Assembly (NCBI GenBank): GCA_947176475.1 | Contig: CAMWQX010000005.1 | Span: forward strand, 1 to 15,353 | Source of the DNA: an uncultured Bacillota bacterium | Lineage (GTDB): Bacteria; Bacillota_I; Bacilli_A; RF39; UBA660 | Reading direction: 5' to 3' | Length of the DNA stretch: 15,353 nucleotides | Shown: positions 13,878 through 15,353 of the stretch, in pieces | How positions within the stretch are numbered: the first letter of the stretch is position 1 | Layout of the letters: each line of letters starts with the position of its first letter | Translations under genes and position numbers: made by a program | The notes under the pieces: generated by a model | Databases searched by the model: none | Seen by the model: only the letters and a program-made list of their open reading frames with translations | Told to the model about the DNA's origin: nothing

Positions 13878-14645
13878 CTATCCTTGCAAGTTGTTTTTGC
13901 CAAGAATTATATTTCTTTCATTATTGGTATAGGTTCGCATATCCTTTTTCTTAAGTGGTAAACCTAATTTTATTTTGTCATATAAGTCAATATTAGAAAT
14001 ACTGGGAACTTCTAGATGATAAACTCCATCATATAAAATCTCCATTGGTGAGACAATTGACTTCTTAATTTCATATCCAACAAGCATAAAACTTTGTAAT
14101 TTGCTCAAGTAATATTCAAACAGTTCTGGCCTTTTTATATACTTCTTAATAATTATCAGAATATTCTCTAAAGAATTTATATTAGCTTCTCTTTCAATTA
14201 TCATTAAATTATGAATTTTATCATAATCATCATCACTTATATCCAAATCATTTAAAGCACATATATCAACCCGATATAGATAACCTATTGGAACATCACT
14301 TCCAAAAGCTATGTAATTGTGGATAATATGCGAAATTTCATGATAAATAGCTTGTAATATCTCTAAATTTATAAATGCTTTAATAATTTTTTTTAATCTC
14401 GCCTGTTCATATTCCGAAACAGCAACCCTCTTAATAAAATCTGTATCCATCTTTATCTTTAAAGTTTCAAAACTATAAGTAGCTAAGGATTTCTCATTCA
14501 ATGATTTGATAATAACTCCCTTAAAGTAATCATTTAATTCTAAGTAGTTAACTAAGGCATATATATATGATTTAATCTCTTTATCCGTTAAGACATGATC
14601 TTCGAGATTACTCAGTATATGGTAAAAGTCTATTGCTAAAATCAT
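13878..14645 (-). CDS. Putative zinc metallopeptidase with HEISH motif
   Basis: The 255-residue protein is preceded by AGGTGG (complement of 14650-14655). It has no signal peptide or strong membrane segment, so it is probably cytoplasmic. Residues 102-106 are HEISH, the HExxH zinc site, within a helix. EREAN at 151-155 supplies a downstream Glu in an ExxAN context, the arrangement of ImmA/IrrE-like and related gluzincin peptidases. It lacks the helix-turn-helix that often comes with ImmA, and the spacing of about 45 residues between the motifs is longer than usual. Membership in a named family is therefore uncertain, and some such proteins are inactive. It is divergent from the DUF3267 gene, which has its own HExxH. 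Possible roles are regulated cleavage of a repressor or another protein; this is inference. Confidence 0.85.
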   Translation of the reverse strand: MILAIDFYHILSNLEDHVLTDKEIKSYIYALVNYLELNDYFKGVIIKSLNEKSLATYSFETLKIKMDTDFIKRVAVSEYEQARLKKIIKAFINLEILQAIYHEISHIIHNYIAFGSDVPIGYLYRVDICALNDLDISDDDYDKIHNLMIIEREANINSLENILIIIKKYIKRPELFEYYLSKLQSFMLVGYEIKKSIVSPMEILYDGVYHLEVPSISNIDLYDKIKLGLPLKKKDMRTYTNNERNIILGKNNLQG

Positions 14646-14662
14646 AAAACCACCTGACGATT

Positions 14663-14671
14663 ATTATAACA
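14663..14671 (-). promoter_or_regulatory. Promoter of the HEISH gene (extended -10)
   Basis: The complement reads TGTTATAAT within TTTGTTATAATAA, the same string as in front of P1. The predicted start near 14656 leaves a leader of about 11 bases, mostly the ribosome site. Confidence 0.65.
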
Positions 14672-14686
14672 AAATATTCGAATATA

Positions 14687-14695
14687 TGATACTAT
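14687..14695 (+). promoter_or_regulatory. Promoter of the DUF3267-type gene (extended -10)
   Basis: TGATACTAT matches TG-n-TACTAT. Its -10 lies where the -35 of the opposite promoter (complement of 14663-14671) would fall, so the two face away from each other over shared DNA. The ribosome site AGGTGA is at 14702-14707. Confidence 0.5.
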
Positions 14696-14712
14696 TTATA
14701 TAGGTGATTTTT

Positions 14713-15353
14713 ATGGCAAAGAAAAAAGAACTAATAAGAAACTATTATCGTTTTGATATGGATTTAAAATTGATGAATGCATTAGCAAGTATTTTATATA
14801 TTATCTTCTTTATTTATCTATTTAGTAATACCTATTTTGATACCTTTGATTTTTCCTTTTTAGCACTCATTATTCTCTTCCTTTATTTTGCTCTTCATGA
14901 GATATGTCATGGAATCGGATATGCCTTATATGCTAAGAATAAGAAAAATATTAAATTCGGGGCTATTTTAGAAAAAGGGGTCTTCTATGCTATGTGCCAA
15001 GAGGAAATAAGTAAAAAAGGTATAATTGTATCCCTTATCTTTCCTATAATAATATTAACTATCATTCCTCTTCCTTTTGCTTTATATTTTAAAAATTCTT
15101 TAGTCTTTTTCTTAGCAATAACTAACCTTATTGGTGCCATTGGCGATATCTTTCTTATAAAATTAGTTTTAAAGCTTCCAAATGACATAACCTATATTGA
15201 TTATGATAATAATATCGGTGCTTACTTTATCTGTAATGAAGACATCTCAAATATTAAATCATTAGGTTTAAAATGTGCGGAAACTAATAAGCACGAGGAA
15301 AAGTTAATTAACCAAGATATAAAATCAATATATATAAGCTACTTATCTAAGAA
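14713..15353 (+). CDS. DUF3267-type membrane zinc peptidase, 3' end outside the window
   Basis: The frame opens at ATG 14713, six bases or so after AGGTGA, and stays open to the right edge (213 complete codons), so the gene is truncated only by the window. The product is membrane-embedded: hydrophobic segments at about 22-38, 47-65, 103-126 and 129-152. HEICHG at 62-67 gives the HExxH zinc site at the end of the second segment, and NLIGAIGDI at 138-146 supplies an Asp (145) where DUF3267 proteins have a conserved GD. These points match the DUF3267 putative zincin family, which resembles site-2-type intramembrane proteases. After about residue 155 a soluble part follows. Substrate unknown. Divergent from the HEISH gene, with overlapping promoters. 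Confidence 0.85.
   Translation, partial: MAKKKELIRNYYRFDMDLKLMNALASILYIIFFIYLFSNTYFDTFDFSFLALIILFLYFALHEICHGIGYALYAKNKKNIKFGAILEKGVFYAMCQEEISKKGIIVSLIFPIIILTIIPLPFALYFKNSLVFFLAITNLIGAIGDIFLIKLVLKLPNDITYIDYDNNIGAYFICNEDISNIKSLGLKCAETNKHEEKLINQDIKSIYISYLSK

Noticed and set aside
13882..13912. Terminator between the HEISH gene and the 81-residue protein gene
   Set aside because: There is only a short CTTGCAAG palindrome inside the coding end, without a T tract on the proper side.
14985..15188. Minus-strand open frame of 67 codons
   Set aside because: Shadow of the plus-strand DUF3267-type gene, which has the better start and motifs.
1..15353. Mycoplasma-type code with TGA as Trp
   Set aside because: TGA ends P4 and P5 in sensible places, and Trp residues are encoded by TGG.

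Overview
The window comes from an AT-rich, densely packed, low-GC Gram-positive-type genome. Grounds: strong AGGAGG-like ribosome sites, TATAAT promoters, GTG/ATG starts, short intergenic gaps and a NatAB-type ABC exporter. Both TAA and TGA serve as stops and Trp is TGG, so the code is the ordinary bacterial one. An uncultured gut-type Bacillota/Bacilli lineage fits, but that placement is inference. No rRNA, tRNA, transposase, phage gene or CRISPR array is visible, and no gap between genes exceeds about 120 bases.

Layout. (1) Bases 1-1550: the 3' end of a gene entering from the left, closed by a strong terminator, then a monocistronic gene for an anchored extracytoplasmic protein with its own promoter and terminator. 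(2) Bases 1594-12738: one long same-strand run of ten genes with no terminator visible inside it. It starts with a promoter and a tandem array of five paralogous proteins of 344-357 residues that I do not recognise (called P1-P5 here). These are followed by an aminotransferase-GNAT acetyltransferase fusion, a small helical protein, a PPC/DUF296 protein, a membrane-anchored protein and a NatA/NatB-like ABC exporter pair, closed by a strong terminator. (3) Bases 12742-13607: a single radical SAM/SPASM gene between its own promoter and a bidirectional terminator. (4) Bases 13590-15353: two minus-strand genes (a small unknown protein and an HExxH putative metallopeptidase), then a divergent plus-strand gene running off the right edge that encodes a DUF3267-type membrane zincin with its own HExxH.

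The most interesting region is the P1-P5 array. P1-P3 are nearly identical at both ends and align without gaps through about residue 140, but differ with indels at about residues 140-230. P4 is clearly diverged, and P5 keeps only the skeleton. Long exact DNA matches are shared by P1/P2 at the 3' end and by P2/P3 at the 5' end, which suggests tandem duplication with gene conversion around a variable core. The array reads into the aminotransferase-GNAT fusion and the exporter genes, so these may form one functional unit. No substrate or phenotype can be read from the sequence.

Expression signals are very compact. Most promoters have an extended -10 (TGnTATAAT-like) with no convincing -35, predicted leaders are very short, and terminator hairpins overlap the stop codons of the genes they close.
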